Shown here: one piece after another, positions 34,083-42,821 of the stretch
Layout of the letters: each line of letters starts with the position of its first letter
Position numbering within the stretch: position 1 is the stretch's first letter
Notes under the pieces: generated by a model
Database searches by the model: none
Seen by the model: the letters and a program-made list of their open reading frames with translations, nothing else
What the model was told of the DNA's origin: nothing
NCBI GenBank assembly: GCA_028284495.1
Contig: JANQRP010000006.1
Coordinates: 1-64,000 of the forward strand
Direction of reading: 5' to 3'
Length of the DNA stretch: 64,000 bases
From: Longimicrobiales bacterium
GTDB lineage: Bacteria; Gemmatimonadota; Gemmatimonadetes; Longimicrobiales; Gaopeijiaceae
Made by a program: the position numbers and the translations under genes

Positions 34083-35303
34083 ATGACGACGAGCCAGACG
34101 AGCCGCGAGCCCACGAGCGCGTCGATCAGCGCCAACGTCCGCGACATGCAGCCCTCGGCGACGATCGCGGTCAGTTCGCTGGCGAAAAGATTGGCCGCGG
34201 AAGGGCGGGACATCCTGAACCTGAGTGCCGGGGAGCCGGACTTCGACACACCCGCGTTCATCTCCGAGGCCGCGATCGAGGGGATACGCGCCGGCCGGAC
34301 CCGATACACGCCCGCTCCGGGGATCCCCGAACTCCGGAAGGCCGTCGCCAGCTCCTTCTCGCAACGTGCCGGGCGCGAGCTGCCGTGGGAGGGCGTGGTC
34401 GTAAGCACGGGTGCCAAGCAGTCGCTCTTCAACGCCTGTTTCAGCTTGTTCGGGCCGGGCGACGAGGTGCTGATCGGGGCGCCGTACTGGACGAGTTATC
34501 CGGAGATGGTCGGGCTTTCGCGGGCCTCGGCCGTGCCGGTTTCGGGGGCCGAGGCCCGCGACTTCCGCCTGACCCCGGCGGATCTGGACGCTGCGGTCAC
34601 CGAGCGAACCCGGGGACTCCTCTTCTCGTCTCCCGGCAACCCCACCGGCGTGGTCTACTCGACCGACGAGCTGCGGGACATCGCGGAGTGGGCGCGCGAC
34701 CACGGCGTGTGGCTCATCGCCGACGAGATCTACCGTCGCATCTGGTTCGGCGACGGCGGGGAGGCGCCCTCGATTCTCGATCTCGACGCTCACTCCCTGG
34801 GCGATCACGTGCTGATCGACGGCGCCTCCAAGTCGTTCGCGATGACCGGGTGGCGGATCGGCTGCTCGCTTTCGTCTCCGGCACTCGCGAAGACCATGAG
34901 TGGATTCCAGAGTCACACCACGTCGAATGCCTCCACCCCCTCGCAGATCGCCGCCCTGGCCGCGTGGACCCGGACGGAGGACACCGCCGCCGCGGTTTCG
35001 GAGATGCGTGAGGCGTTCCGCCGTCGGCGGGACCTCGTCTGCCGTCTGTTCGACGAGAAGCTGCCGGGGTTCCCGTACCTGAAGCCGGAGGGCGCGTTCT
35101 ATCTCTTCTTCCGGGTGGATTCGGCGTTCGCCGAGGGCCGCGAGTCCGCCGCCGAGCTCTGCACATGGATCCTCGAGGAGTCGGGGGTCGCGCTCGTTCC
35201 GGGGGAGGCCTTCGGCGAGCCGAGGTTCGTCCGAATGAGCTACGCGACCTCCGACGACGTGCTTGAGGACGCGATCGGGCGGCTCGCCACGCTCCTGGGG
35301 TGA
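34083..35303 (+). CDS. Class I aminotransferase, aspartate aminotransferase-like
   Basis: A 406-residue PLP enzyme. The fold-type I marks are complete: NLSAGEPDFDTP at the substrate pocket, YTPAPGIPELRKAV, SSPGNPTGVVYS, the PLP-lysine segment GASKSFAMTGWRIG, and the C-terminal FVRMSYATS with the carboxylate-binding Arg. The closest group is the prokaryotic aspartate (Ib-type) aminotransferases, some of which also use prephenate. The ATG at 34083 precedes a family-typical start (ANVRDMQPSATIAVSS). It transfers amino groups between aspartate or glutamate and 2-oxoacids in the cytoplasm. Single gene. Confidence 0.93.
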   Translation: MTTSQTSREPTSASISANVRDMQPSATIAVSSLAKRLAAEGRDILNLSAGEPDFDTPAFISEAAIEGIRAGRTRYTPAPGIPELRKAVASSFSQRAGRELPWEGVVVSTGAKQSLFNACFSLFGPGDEVLIGAPYWTSYPEMVGLSRASAVPVSGAEARDFRLTPADLDAAVTERTRGLLFSSPGNPTGVVYSTDELRDIAEWARDHGVWLIADEIYRRIWFGDGGEAPSILDLDAHSLGDHVLIDGASKSFAMTGWRIGCSLSSPALAKTMSGFQSHTTSNASTPSQIAALAAWTRTEDTAAAVSEMREAFRRRRDLVCRLFDEKLPGFPYLKPEGAFYLFFRVDSAFAEGRESAAELCTWILEESGVALVPGEAFGEPRFVRMSYATSDDVLEDAIGRLATLLG

Positions 35304-35328
35304 CGCGGGGCCGGACCGGGCGTCCTCG

Positions 35329-35811
35329 TCACCCGTCCGTCAGCACGTCGTCGAGCAGCGCTTCGCAGGACCGACGCACCATGGCGTAGACGCGCTCGAA
35401 GCCGTCTTCGCCGCCGTAATAGGGGTCCGGCACTTCGCCGTCGCCCGGCTCGGGGTCGTGATCCCGGAGGAGTTCGAGGGGCGTGGCGACTCCGTCGGGA
35501 CGGAGTGCCTCCAGATTCCGCAGGTTCGATCTATCCATCGCCACGATCCGGTCGAAGCGGCGGAAGTCGTCGGAGGTGACGCGGCGGGCGTGCCCGGGCA
35601 GGTGCACACCGTGACGCGCGGCCACCTCGAGCGAGCGGGGGTCCGGGCGCTCGCCGACGTGCCATGCGCCGGTGCCGGCGGAGTCGACCGTGATCCGCTC
35701 GGCCGCCCCGGCCTCCGTCACGAGGTGCAGAAACACGCCCTCGGCGAGGGGCGATCGACAGATGTTGCCGAGGCAGACGAACAGGACGGAGGAAGTGCGG
35801 TGCGCGGTCAT
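35329..35811 (-). CDS. Low-molecular-weight protein-tyrosine phosphatase
   Basis: A 160-residue LMW-PTP. The catalytic loop VCLGNICRSP (CX5R) is at the N-terminus and the general-acid Asp lies in VPDPYYGGEDGFERVY near the C-terminus; both are intact. ATG 35811 is preferred over a longer in-frame start. Such enzymes dephosphorylate tyrosine kinases of polysaccharide export or other phosphoproteins, and some act on arsenate. No kinase or polysaccharide gene is next to it. It converges on the aminotransferase and is divergent from the DEAD-box gene. Confidence 0.93.
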   Translation of the reverse strand: MTAHRTSSVLFVCLGNICRSPLAEGVFLHLVTEAGAAERITVDSAGTGAWHVGERPDPRSLEVAARHGVHLPGHARRVTSDDFRRFDRIVAMDRSNLRNLEALRPDGVATPLELLRDHDPEPGDGEVPDPYYGGEDGFERVYAMVRRSCEALLDDVLTDG

Positions 35812-35947
35812 GCCGCAAGGTGGCGCCGGACCCGTGGCGGGTCGACCCCCGTTATGTTGTGTCCGGCCAGCGCGTCCGGACGCGACGATCGTGTGCGAGA
35901 GCGACGGCACGACGATTCATGAATCCGAAGAACAGGCAATCCACGAC

Positions 35948-37216
35948 GTGAGCGACGAGCAGAACCCCACGACCTTCGCCGAGCTCGGCCTCTCGCCGGA
36001 GATGCGAGCGGCGGTCGAGGCACAGGGCTGGACCACACCGACTCCGATCCAGCGGCAGGCGATCCCGACCGCCCTTACCGGAAAGGACATCGTCGGTATC
36101 GCGCAGACGGGTACCGGGAAGACCGGAGCCTTCATGATTCCGGCGCTCGAGCGTCTCGAGGTCGGCGGCGGGCTCCAGGTTCTGATTCTCGCCCCGACCC
36201 GCGAGCTGGCCCAGCAGGTCGCCGAGGACACGGCTCTGCTCGCCAAGGGTACCTCGATCCGTGTCGAGGCCATCTACGGCGGCGTCGGCTACGGTCCCCA
36301 GAACGAAGCGCTGGCGCTCGGCTTCGAGGTGATCGCCGCCACGCCCGGCCGGTTCATCGATCACATGCAGCGCGGGAACGCCGACGTGTCCAAGGTGAAG
36401 TTCTTCATCCTGGACGAGGCGGATCGCATGCTCGACATGGGCTTCCGTCCCCAGATCGAGGAGGTCATGCGGAAGGTGCCCCGGAGCCGCCAGACCATGC
36501 TGTTCAGCGCGACGATGCCGAACGGCGTGCACGACCTGGCGCTGCGGATCACCAACGAGCCCTACTGGACCGAGGCGGCGCCGTCCGGCACGCTCGCGTC
36601 GGGCATCGAGGAGAAGGTCTTCAGCGTCAAGCCCGAGAAGAAGCCCGAGCTCCTCCTCAAGCTCCTCGCCGATCCGGCGATGGACCAGGTCCTCATCTTC
36701 TCGCGCACGAAAGCGGGTGCCGACGTGCTCGAGTCGAGGCTGGAGCGAGAGGGGATCAAGGCGGCCGCGATGCATTCCGACCGCGGCATGAAGCAGCGCC
36801 AGGGAGCTCTCCAGGACTTCGCCGACCGGAAGGTCCGGGTGCTGGTCGCCACCGACGTCGCCCAGCGCGGGCTCGACGTGGAGGGAATCTCGCACGTCAT
36901 CAACTACGACGTTCCGCAGGACCCCGAGGACTACGTGCACCGGATCGGTCGAACGGGTCGCGCGGGTGCCACCGGCTACGCGTTCACCTTCGTGACGGCC
37001 GGCGACATCGGGCATCTCAAGACGCTCGAACACCACCTCGGCCGCCCGATCGAGCGGGAGCACCTGCCCGAGTTCGACTACGCCGGTGCGCCTCGTGAGG
37101 ACACGTCGCGCGGATCCCGCGGGGCCAAGTCGCGGTCCCCGCGCGGGCTCGGCTCCCGGAAGCCGGGCGAGCTGTCCGAGGAGGAACTGGCCCGACTCCT
37201 GGGCCAGTCGTCCTGA
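35948..37216 (+). CDS. DEAD-box RNA helicase, RhlE/CsdA-like
   Basis: A 422-residue ATP-dependent RNA helicase with every motif intact: TFAELGLSP and TPTPIQRQAIP (Q motif), AQTGTGKT, PTRELA, DEAD, SAT, and HRIGRTGRAG. The C-terminus is a short basic Ser/Arg-rich tail (RGSRGAKSRSPRGLGSRKPG) that may bind RNA; there is no DbpA domain. GTG 35948 is chosen; an in-frame GTG at 35891 would add 19 residues. It likely acts in RNA turnover, ribosome assembly or cold adaptation. It contrasts with the motif-less DEAD-like protein at 31443. Confidence 0.93.
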   Translation: MSDEQNPTTFAELGLSPEMRAAVEAQGWTTPTPIQRQAIPTALTGKDIVGIAQTGTGKTGAFMIPALERLEVGGGLQVLILAPTRELAQQVAEDTALLAKGTSIRVEAIYGGVGYGPQNEALALGFEVIAATPGRFIDHMQRGNADVSKVKFFILDEADRMLDMGFRPQIEEVMRKVPRSRQTMLFSATMPNGVHDLALRITNEPYWTEAAPSGTLASGIEEKVFSVKPEKKPELLLKLLADPAMDQVLIFSRTKAGADVLESRLEREGIKAAAMHSDRGMKQRQGALQDFADRKVRVLVATDVAQRGLDVEGISHVINYDVPQDPEDYVHRIGRTGRAGATGYAFTFVTAGDIGHLKTLEHHLGRPIEREHLPEFDYAGAPREDTSRGSRGAKSRSPRGLGSRKPGELSEEELARLLGQSS

Positions 37217-37345
37217 CCGTAGAGGGAGCCTGACGCCGTCCGACGTTGTAGTATCGTGGGGTGAGGTAGGGGAACAGACGTTTACGGGTCCGGCGACAGC
37301 GCCGCGACCTTTCCCTGGACATCAGCAAAGAGTCGGTCGGACGAC

Positions 37346-37756
37346 ATGATTCTCCGCGTATACGGATCGACCGTTCAGTCGGTCGAGATGCACTTCGATT
37401 CGAAGGCCTTCAACGAGGTCGGCTTCCGCCGCGACCGCCGGCTGTCGATCGCCCTCGACGAGTTCGAGCGGGAGTGGGAACGGGTGGCCGAGCACGAGGT
37501 CTCCGCCAGGGGCGAGGGAGCCGTGCAGGATCACACGCAGCAGCGCCTACTCGACAGCATGGAGCGCGACGTGCGCGAGCTGATCGGAGGGCTCGCGGAC
37601 AACGAGGCGCTGCGTGTCGAGAACGGCGAGACGGACTGGCCCAAGGCGCGCGACACGCAGCGCAAGATCGTGGAGGACGGCGAGAACCGCCTGCACTTCG
37701 AGGCCTGGGTCGATCCGCCGCTCCGCATCGCCGTCTGGCGGAAGACGACCACCTGA
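37346..37756 (+). CDS. Unknown cytoplasmic protein preceding threonine ammonia-lyase
   Basis: A 136-residue protein of unknown family. It begins MILRVYGSTVQSVEMHFDSK, is highly charged and mostly helical, with FEREWERVAEHEV and a C-terminal beta piece (FEAWVDPPLRIAVWRK). It has no signal, membrane helix or metal motif. The stop is two bases before the ATG of ilvA, so the two are co-translated; a regulatory or stabilising role for the enzyme is conceivable but unsupported. Confidence 0.6.
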   Translation: MILRVYGSTVQSVEMHFDSKAFNEVGFRRDRRLSIALDEFEREWERVAEHEVSARGEGAVQDHTQQRLLDSMERDVRELIGGLADNEALRVENGETDWPKARDTQRKIVEDGENRLHFEAWVDPPLRIAVWRKTTT

Positions 37757-37758
37757 TC

Positions 37759-38988
37759 ATGGCCACCACGACCCTTCCGATCGGCCTCGACGACGTTCGC
37801 GCGGCTCGTGAGCGGATCGGGGGCGTGGTGATCGACACGCCGTGTCCCCGGGCGCTCACGCTCGACGACGTGGCGCCGTGTCGGCTCCATCTCAAGCTCG
37901 AGAACCTGCAGCGGACCGGGTCCTTCAAGGACCGCGGCTCTCTCAACCGGCTGCTCGACCTCGACGGCGACCAGCGGCACCGCGGCGTGGTGACGGCGAG
38001 CGCCGGCAACCACGCCCAGGCGGTCGCCTACCACGCGCAGCGCCTCGGCATCCCGTGCACCGTGGTCATGCCGGAGCGGGCACCGCTGGTGAAGGTGACC
38101 CGCACCCGCGCGTTCGGTGCGACCGTGCGCCAGCTCGGCCACGTACTCGACGACTCGGCCGTCGAAGCCCGTCGGCTCGTGGCGGACGAGGGGCTGACGA
38201 TGGTGCACCCCTTCGACGACCCGATGGTCATCGCCGGGCAGGGGACGATGGGGCTGGAGATCGTCGAGCAGGTCCCCGACGTCGACACCATCATCGTGCC
38301 GGTCGGGGGAGGGGGAATGATCTCCGGGATCGCCGTCGCGGCGCGGGCCGTCCGCCCGTCGGTCCGGATCATCGGGGTCGAGGTCGAGGCGGCGCCCTCC
38401 GCGCGCGCGAGCCGTGACGCGGGCGAGATCGTGAAGATCACCAGCTCCGACACGATCGCGGACGGCATCGCGACCAAGCGCGTGGGCGATCACACCTTTC
38501 CGATCATCGAGGCGCTCGTGGACGACCTCGTCGTCGTCGGCGAGGAGGAGACGGCGCGGGCGGTTCTCATGCTGCTCGAGCGCCAGCGGATGGTGGTGGA
38601 GGGTGGGGGTGCGGTCGGCCTCGCCGCGCTCATCACCGGCCGGATCGCGCTTCGCCCCGGCGAGACCGCGCTACTCGTGCTGTCGGGTGGGAACATCGAC
38701 ATCAACCGGGTGGCGCGGATCATCGACCGCGGACTGGTCTTCGGCGGCCGGCTCGCGCGGCTGATGGTGCGCGTCCCGGACCGCCCCGGGAGCCTCGCGC
38801 AGCTCACGAGGATCGTGGCCGGCTGCGGGGCCAGCGTCCAGGAGATCGTGCACCGGCGCTCGTTCGCCGACATCTCGGTCGGAGACGTGGGCATCGTGGT
38901 GCACATCGAGACGCGGGATCGCGACCACGTGGACGAGGTGATCGCCGCCCTGGAGGCGGAGGGCCTCGCGGTGGAGGAGCGGAGCTGA
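37759..38988 (+). CDS. ilvA: Threonine ammonia-lyase (threonine dehydratase) with ACT domain
   Basis: A 409-residue PLP fold-type II enzyme that converts threonine to 2-oxobutyrate and ammonia. The PLP lysine is in RTGSFKDRGSLN, the phosphate-binding loop is VPVGGGGMISG, and TASAGNHAQAVAYHA and VVEGGGAVGLAAL are family hallmarks. The last 80 residues form an ACT-type regulatory domain (RLMVRVPDRPGSLAQLTRIV). The length and single ACT fit the short catabolic/biosynthetic type rather than the 500-residue two-ACT form. It is followed by a lipoprotein and then by the other threonine-degrading enzymes at 39725 and 41589. Confidence 0.94.
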   Translation: MATTTLPIGLDDVRAARERIGGVVIDTPCPRALTLDDVAPCRLHLKLENLQRTGSFKDRGSLNRLLDLDGDQRHRGVVTASAGNHAQAVAYHAQRLGIPCTVVMPERAPLVKVTRTRAFGATVRQLGHVLDDSAVEARRLVADEGLTMVHPFDDPMVIAGQGTMGLEIVEQVPDVDTIIVPVGGGGMISGIAVAARAVRPSVRIIGVEVEAAPSARASRDAGEIVKITSSDTIADGIATKRVGDHTFPIIEALVDDLVVVGEEETARAVLMLLERQRMVVEGGGAVGLAALITGRIALRPGETALLVLSGGNIDINRVARIIDRGLVFGGRLARLMVRVPDRPGSLAQLTRIVAGCGASVQEIVHRRSFADISVGDVGIVVHIETRDRDHVDEVIAALEAEGLAVEERS

Positions 38989-38989
38989 G

Positions 38990-39592
38990 ATGACGACGCG
39001 CGCGGTCCTCGTCGCCCTGCTGGCCCTCACGTCCGCGGGCTGCAGCCTCGTCGGCTATCCCAGCGGCCGCGGCGACGGCTCGAATCCTCCGGCGATCGTT
39101 CCGGCCTCGTCGCCGGCCCGGCCGACGGCGGGCTCGGGTCCGGGCGCTACGACGCCGGCGCCCGTCCGTGATCCGGGTCCGGTCGACTGGGAGGTCCCGG
39201 CCGGCGTCCGCGCGCCCGATCCGGGGCACGTCTACGAGGTGTTCGGGGAGACGTACACGGTCCTCGACGGCGCGGAGGACTACGACGAACGGGGTGAAGC
39301 GTCGTGGTACGGCGACGCGTTCGACGGTCGACCGACCGCCACCGGCGAGACCTTCGACATGTACGGGCTCTCGGCGGCGCATCGGACCCTTCCGCTGCAC
39401 ACCTTCGTCGAGGTGACCAACCTCGAAAACGGGAACCGCGTGATCGTCCGAATCAACGATCGCGGTCCGTTCGCGCGAACGGATCGCCGCATCATCGACC
39501 TCTCGTACGGCGCCGCGCGCCGGCTGGGGATGGTGGAGCAGGGGATCGCGAGCGTCCGGGTGCGCGCCATCGCGCCGCCCGACGCGCGCTGA
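38990..39592 (+). CDS. rlpA: RlpA-like lipoprotein
   Basis: A 200-residue lipoprotein. The lipobox is LTSAGC (about residues 13-18). A Pro/Ala/Ser-rich linker follows, then a double-psi beta-barrel: RGEASWYGDAFDGRPTATGE and HTFVEVTNLENGNRVIVRIN and DRGPFARTDRRIIDLSYGAA, all diagnostic of RlpA. The family binds or cleaves naked glycan strands at the septum. There is no SPOR domain, so this is the short form. The ATG lies one base after the ilvA stop. A hairpin with a U-rich tail at 39627 closes this unit. Confidence 0.92.
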   Translation: MTTRAVLVALLALTSAGCSLVGYPSGRGDGSNPPAIVPASSPARPTAGSGPGATTPAPVRDPGPVDWEVPAGVRAPDPGHVYEVFGETYTVLDGAEDYDERGEASWYGDAFDGRPTATGETFDMYGLSAAHRTLPLHTFVEVTNLENGNRVIVRINDRGPFARTDRRIIDLSYGAARRLGMVEQGIASVRVRAIAPPDAR

Positions 39593-39626
39593 CGGACGCC
39601 TCGCCGCCGGGTCGTTCTCTCTCTTC

Positions 39627-39650
39627 GGTGGATGCGATCCGGCATCCGCC
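39627..39650 (+). terminator. Terminator-like hairpin between rlpA and tdh
   Basis: GGTGGATGC (39627-39635), loop GATCCG, GCATCCGCC (39642-39650): nine pairs with one G-U wobble, followed directly by TATATTCG. The U-rich tail makes it a good intrinsic terminator for the ilvA-rlpA unit; TATATT might also act as a -10 element for what follows. Confidence 0.55.
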
Positions 39651-39724
39651 TATATTCGTCCGACCGGTCGTGCCGCGAGCCCGGCGCGACGCAAGTGGTT
39701 CCCGCACACCATCCCACCGCCCAC

Positions 39725-40687
39725 GTGTCCAGAATCCTCGTCACGGGAGCCGGCGGCCAGATCGGCTCCGAACTCGTACCCGCGCTGCGCGAACGCTACG
39801 GGGCGGACCGGGTCCTGTCGACGGACATCCGCACGCCCGCACCGGACGATCTCGCGGCGGGCCCGTTCCAGGTGCTGGACGCGACGGACCCGCTCGCCGT
39901 CGGGGCCGCGGCCATGCGATTCGAGGCCGACTGCATCTACCACCTCGCGGCGATCCTCTCCGCGGTGGGGGAGCGCGACCCGAAGCTGGCCTACCAGGTG
40001 AACATGGGTGGGACAGTGGCGGTGCTGGAGGTGGCCCGCGACCAGGGCCTCTCCGTGTTCGTGCCCTCGTCGATCGCGGCGTTCGGGCCGACCACGCCCC
40101 GGGACGGGACTCCGCAGGACACCGTACAGCGGCCGACCACGATGTACGGAGTGACCAAGGTCAGCGGCGAACTCCTCTGCGACTACTACCACCTTCGGTA
40201 CGGGGTGGACGTACGGGGGCTCCGCTACCCCGGGATCGTCTCGTGGAAGGCGCCACCGGGCGGAGGGACGACCGACTGGGCCGTGGAAATCTTCGTCCAC
40301 GCCGCCCGCGGCGAGGACTACACCTGCTTCCTCCCGGCGGACTCCCGGCTCGACATGATGTACATCCCGGACGCGCTTCGGGCGACGATCGAGCTGATGG
40401 AAGCCGACGGGGAACGGCTCGAGCACCGGAACGCCTTCAACGTGACGGCGATGCAGCTCGCGCCTCGGGACCTGGCCGCCGTGCTCGCCGAGCGCGTCCC
40501 CGGGTTCGAGGTGCACTACGACGTGGATCCGGTCCGGGCGGAGATCGCCGAATCCTGGCCGGACCGCATCGACGACTCGGCCGCCCGCGAGCAGTGGGGC
40601 TGGGCTTCCAGGTACGACCTCGACGCGATGGTGGACGACATGCTCGAGAACCTCCGCGCGCTCGACCATCCCCACTCCGAGGGGTGA
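39725..40687 (+). CDS. tdh: L-threonine 3-dehydrogenase, SDR type
   Basis: A 320-residue NAD-dependent short-chain dehydrogenase of the extended type. The dinucleotide motif ILVTGAGGQIGSEL opens the protein. IYHLAAILSAVGERDP, SSIAAFGPTTPRDGTPQDT, the YxxxK site MYGVTKVSGELLC, LRYPGIVSWKAPPGGGTTD and SWPDRIDDSAAREQWGW are the signature stretches of SDR-type threonine dehydrogenases, which oxidise threonine to 2-amino-3-ketobutyrate. The start is GTG 39725; no strong ribosome site is seen, so initiation may be leaderless or weak. The glycine C-acetyltransferase that uses its product lies two genes downstream. Its stop overlaps the MscS start as GTGA. Confidence 0.93.
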   Translation: MSRILVTGAGGQIGSELVPALRERYGADRVLSTDIRTPAPDDLAAGPFQVLDATDPLAVGAAAMRFEADCIYHLAAILSAVGERDPKLAYQVNMGGTVAVLEVARDQGLSVFVPSSIAAFGPTTPRDGTPQDTVQRPTTMYGVTKVSGELLCDYYHLRYGVDVRGLRYPGIVSWKAPPGGGTTDWAVEIFVHAARGEDYTCFLPADSRLDMMYIPDALRATIELMEADGERLEHRNAFNVTAMQLAPRDLAAVLAERVPGFEVHYDVDPVRAEIAESWPDRIDDSAAREQWGWASRYDLDAMVDDMLENLRALDHPHSEG

Positions 40688-41583
40688 CGCAGGTGGAGGC
40701 CGTGCTGACGCAGATCGTCGAGCAGTTCCAGGACAACGCGCCCCAGTTGCTGGTGGCGTCCGGCGTCGTGGTGCTGTTCGTCGCGCTGGGCCACCTCGTC
40801 GGGCTGGGTGCCGGTCGCATCATCGGTCGCGGGAGCCGGAAGGTGCGCTACGAGCGGCTCACCCGCCGGCTCGTGCGCTGGGTCTTCACGCTCTTCGGAC
40901 TCCTGCTCGCGCTCCAGTACCTCGGGTACACCGCGATCGCGACGAGTGTCCTCGCGACCGGCGGCGTCGCGGCGGTCGTGGTCGGCTTCGCCTTCAGGGA
41001 CATCGGCGAGAACATGCTCGCCGGGATCTTCCTGACCTTCAGCCGATCGTTCGACGTGGGAGACCTCATCGAGAGCGACGGCATGAGAGGCGTGGTGCGT
41101 GACATCGACCTCCGGGCCACGCATATCCGTACCGCGGACGGCTGCGACATCTTCATCCCGAGCTCGCAGATCTTCCGTCAGCCGCTTCTCAACTTCACCC
41201 GCGACGGACTCCGGCGCGGCTCGTTCACGATCGGTGTCGACTACGGCGACGACCCGACCCGTGCGCTCGGTGTGATGCGCGACGCCGTCACGTCGACCGG
41301 AGGAGTCCTCGCCGATCCGCCGCCCACGTTCGAGCTCGCGGAGTTCGCGGGATCCTGGATGGAACTGAAGGCGCACCTCTGGGTCGACACGAGAGACCCG
41401 GAGCAGCAGGACGCGAGCCTCACGCAGGTCCGTACGCGGGCGATGAGTGCCACGCGTTTGGCGCTCCGTGACGGCGGTTTCACTCTGAGCTCGGACACCA
41501 CCACCGCGCTCGCGGTGCCCCCTCTCGACGTCCGACTCGGATCGGACGCCTCTCCCGAATCGACCCCGGATCCCGGAGCCTGA
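40684..41583 (+). CDS. mscS: MscS-family small-conductance mechanosensitive channel
   Basis: A 299-residue channel. The N-terminus holds three membrane helices (about residues 18-40, 60-80, 90-115); the pore helix reads VLATGGVAAVVVGFAFRDIG followed by ENMLAGIFLTFSRSFDVGD, the canonical MscS TM3 and beta domain. The C-terminal domain carries TADGCDIFIPSSQIF. It opens under membrane tension to release osmolytes. The GTG start overlaps tdh by four bases, and kbl follows five bases later, so the channel is embedded in the threonine operon. Whether it exports a pathway product is open. Confidence 0.92.
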   Translation: MTQVEAVLTQIVEQFQDNAPQLLVASGVVVLFVALGHLVGLGAGRIIGRGSRKVRYERLTRRLVRWVFTLFGLLLALQYLGYTAIATSVLATGGVAAVVVGFAFRDIGENMLAGIFLTFSRSFDVGDLIESDGMRGVVRDIDLRATHIRTADGCDIFIPSSQIFRQPLLNFTRDGLRRGSFTIGVDYGDDPTRALGVMRDAVTSTGGVLADPPPTFELAEFAGSWMELKAHLWVDTRDPEQQDASLTQVRTRAMSATRLALRDGGFTLSSDTTTALAVPPLDVRLGSDASPESTPDPGA

Positions 41584-41588
41584 CCCGC

Positions 41589-42821
41589 ATGCCCCTCGAC
41601 CGCCTCACCCCCGTTCTGGAGCGCGACGTCGCACGACTCGAGGAAGCCGGCACCGCCAAGGGCGCGGAGCACGTCGTCGTCGGTGTCCGGCGCGGCGAGG
41701 GCGACCGCGGCCCCCGCTTCCGGCTCGAAGGCGAGGCGGACCGCGAGTTCATTCGCATGAACTCCAACTCCTACCTCGGACTCGGGCTCCGGCCGGAGGT
41801 GATGGAGGCGGAGGAGGAGGGGACCCGTCGCTACGGTGCGGGGCCGGGCGCCGTCCGTTTCATCAGCGGCACCTACGACGTGCACGTGGAGCTCGAGGAA
41901 CGTCTGGCCGCGTTCCACGGGCGCGAGGCCGCGATGATCTTCTCGTCGGCCTATGCGACGATCGTCTCCACGATCGTGCCCCTGGTCACGAACGAGACAG
42001 TGCTTGTCAGCGACGAGCTGAACCACAACTGTATCATCAACGCGATGAAACTGGCCCGCCCGGCCGGAAAGGCAATCTACGGGCACAACGACGTCTCCGA
42101 GCTCGAGGCCCGGCTGGACGAGTGGGCCGGCAAGGCGAAGCGCGCGCTCGTGGTGACCGACGGGATCTTCTCGATGCGGGGTGATCATGCGCCGCTCGAC
42201 GAGATCGCGGCGGTGTGCAGGCGGTTCGACGACCGGTTCGAGGAGAACGTGGTGCTGCTGGTCGACGACTCGCACGGCGTGGGAGCGTTCGGCGAGACGG
42301 GGCGCGGCGTGGAGGAGTACGTCGGCGTCCCCGACGGGGGGGTGGACGTTCTCGTGGGCACGCTCGGAAAGGCATTCGGCGTCAACGGGGGCTACGTCGT
42401 GTCGAACGCGGCGCTCGTCCGTTTTCTTCGGGAGTCGTCGCCCATGTACATCTATTCCAACCCGATCACGCCGGGAGAGGCTCAGGCCGCGAAGGCCGCT
42501 GTCGACTTCGTGGATTCGGAGGGCGGACGCCGGGCGCTGGCCCACCTCCGCGCACTCACGCGTCGATTCGAGGAAGGTCTGGGGCGAATCGGCATCGAGA
42601 CGATCCCGGGCGAACACCCGGTCGTGCCGCTCATGATCCGGGACACGGTGCGGACCAGGGCGATGGTTCGGCACCTGTTCGACCACGGGGTGCTCGTGAC
42701 GGGGCTGACGTATCCGGTGGTGCCGAAGGGCGACGAAGAGATTCGCACACAGATCAACGCCGACCACACGGAGGCCGACGTCGATCGCGTACTCGAGATT
42801 CTCGACGCGTTCGACGGATGA
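41589..42821 (+). CDS. kbl: Glycine C-acetyltransferase (2-amino-3-ketobutyrate CoA ligase)
   Basis: A 410-residue PLP enzyme of the alpha-oxoamine synthase family. It splits 2-amino-3-ketobutyrate with CoA to glycine and acetyl-CoA, completing the pathway begun by the threonine dehydrogenase at 39725. Marks include NSNSYLGLGLRPEV, GPGAVRFISGTYDVHVELE, DELNHNCIINAMKLA, DDSHGVGAFGETGRG and the PLP lysine loop GTLGKAFGVNGGYV. The substrate-specific IYSNPITPGEAQA matches this subgroup better than 8-amino-7-oxononanoate synthase. Its stop overlaps the next ATG (ATGA). Confidence 0.94.
   Translation: MPLDRLTPVLERDVARLEEAGTAKGAEHVVVGVRRGEGDRGPRFRLEGEADREFIRMNSNSYLGLGLRPEVMEAEEEGTRRYGAGPGAVRFISGTYDVHVELEERLAAFHGREAAMIFSSAYATIVSTIVPLVTNETVLVSDELNHNCIINAMKLARPAGKAIYGHNDVSELEARLDEWAGKAKRALVVTDGIFSMRGDHAPLDEIAAVCRRFDDRFEENVVLLVDDSHGVGAFGETGRGVEEYVGVPDGGVDVLVGTLGKAFGVNGGYVVSNAALVRFLRESSPMYIYSNPITPGEAQAAKAAVDFVDSEGGRRALAHLRALTRRFEEGLGRIGIETIPGEHPVVPLMIRDTVRTRAMVRHLFDHGVLVTGLTYPVVPKGDEEIRTQINADHTEADVDRVLEILDAFDG

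Noticed and set aside
33378..34916. Extension of the DsbA-like gene to 34916
   Set aside because: The extra part is antisense to the aminotransferase, which is clearly real; ATG 33968 begins at the family N-terminus.
37217..37345. A promoter or long inverted repeat (CGTCCGAC and GTCGGACG about 100 bp apart) before the 37346 gene
   Set aside because: Short arms and a long spacer are expected by chance in GC-rich DNA, and no well-spaced -35/-10 pair was found.
39304..40683. Long N-terminal extension of the MscS gene
   Set aside because: It would overlap all of the threonine dehydrogenase gene in another frame and reads as Arg/Gly/Pro-rich; the GTG at 40684 starts the first membrane segment and overlaps the tdh stop as expected.
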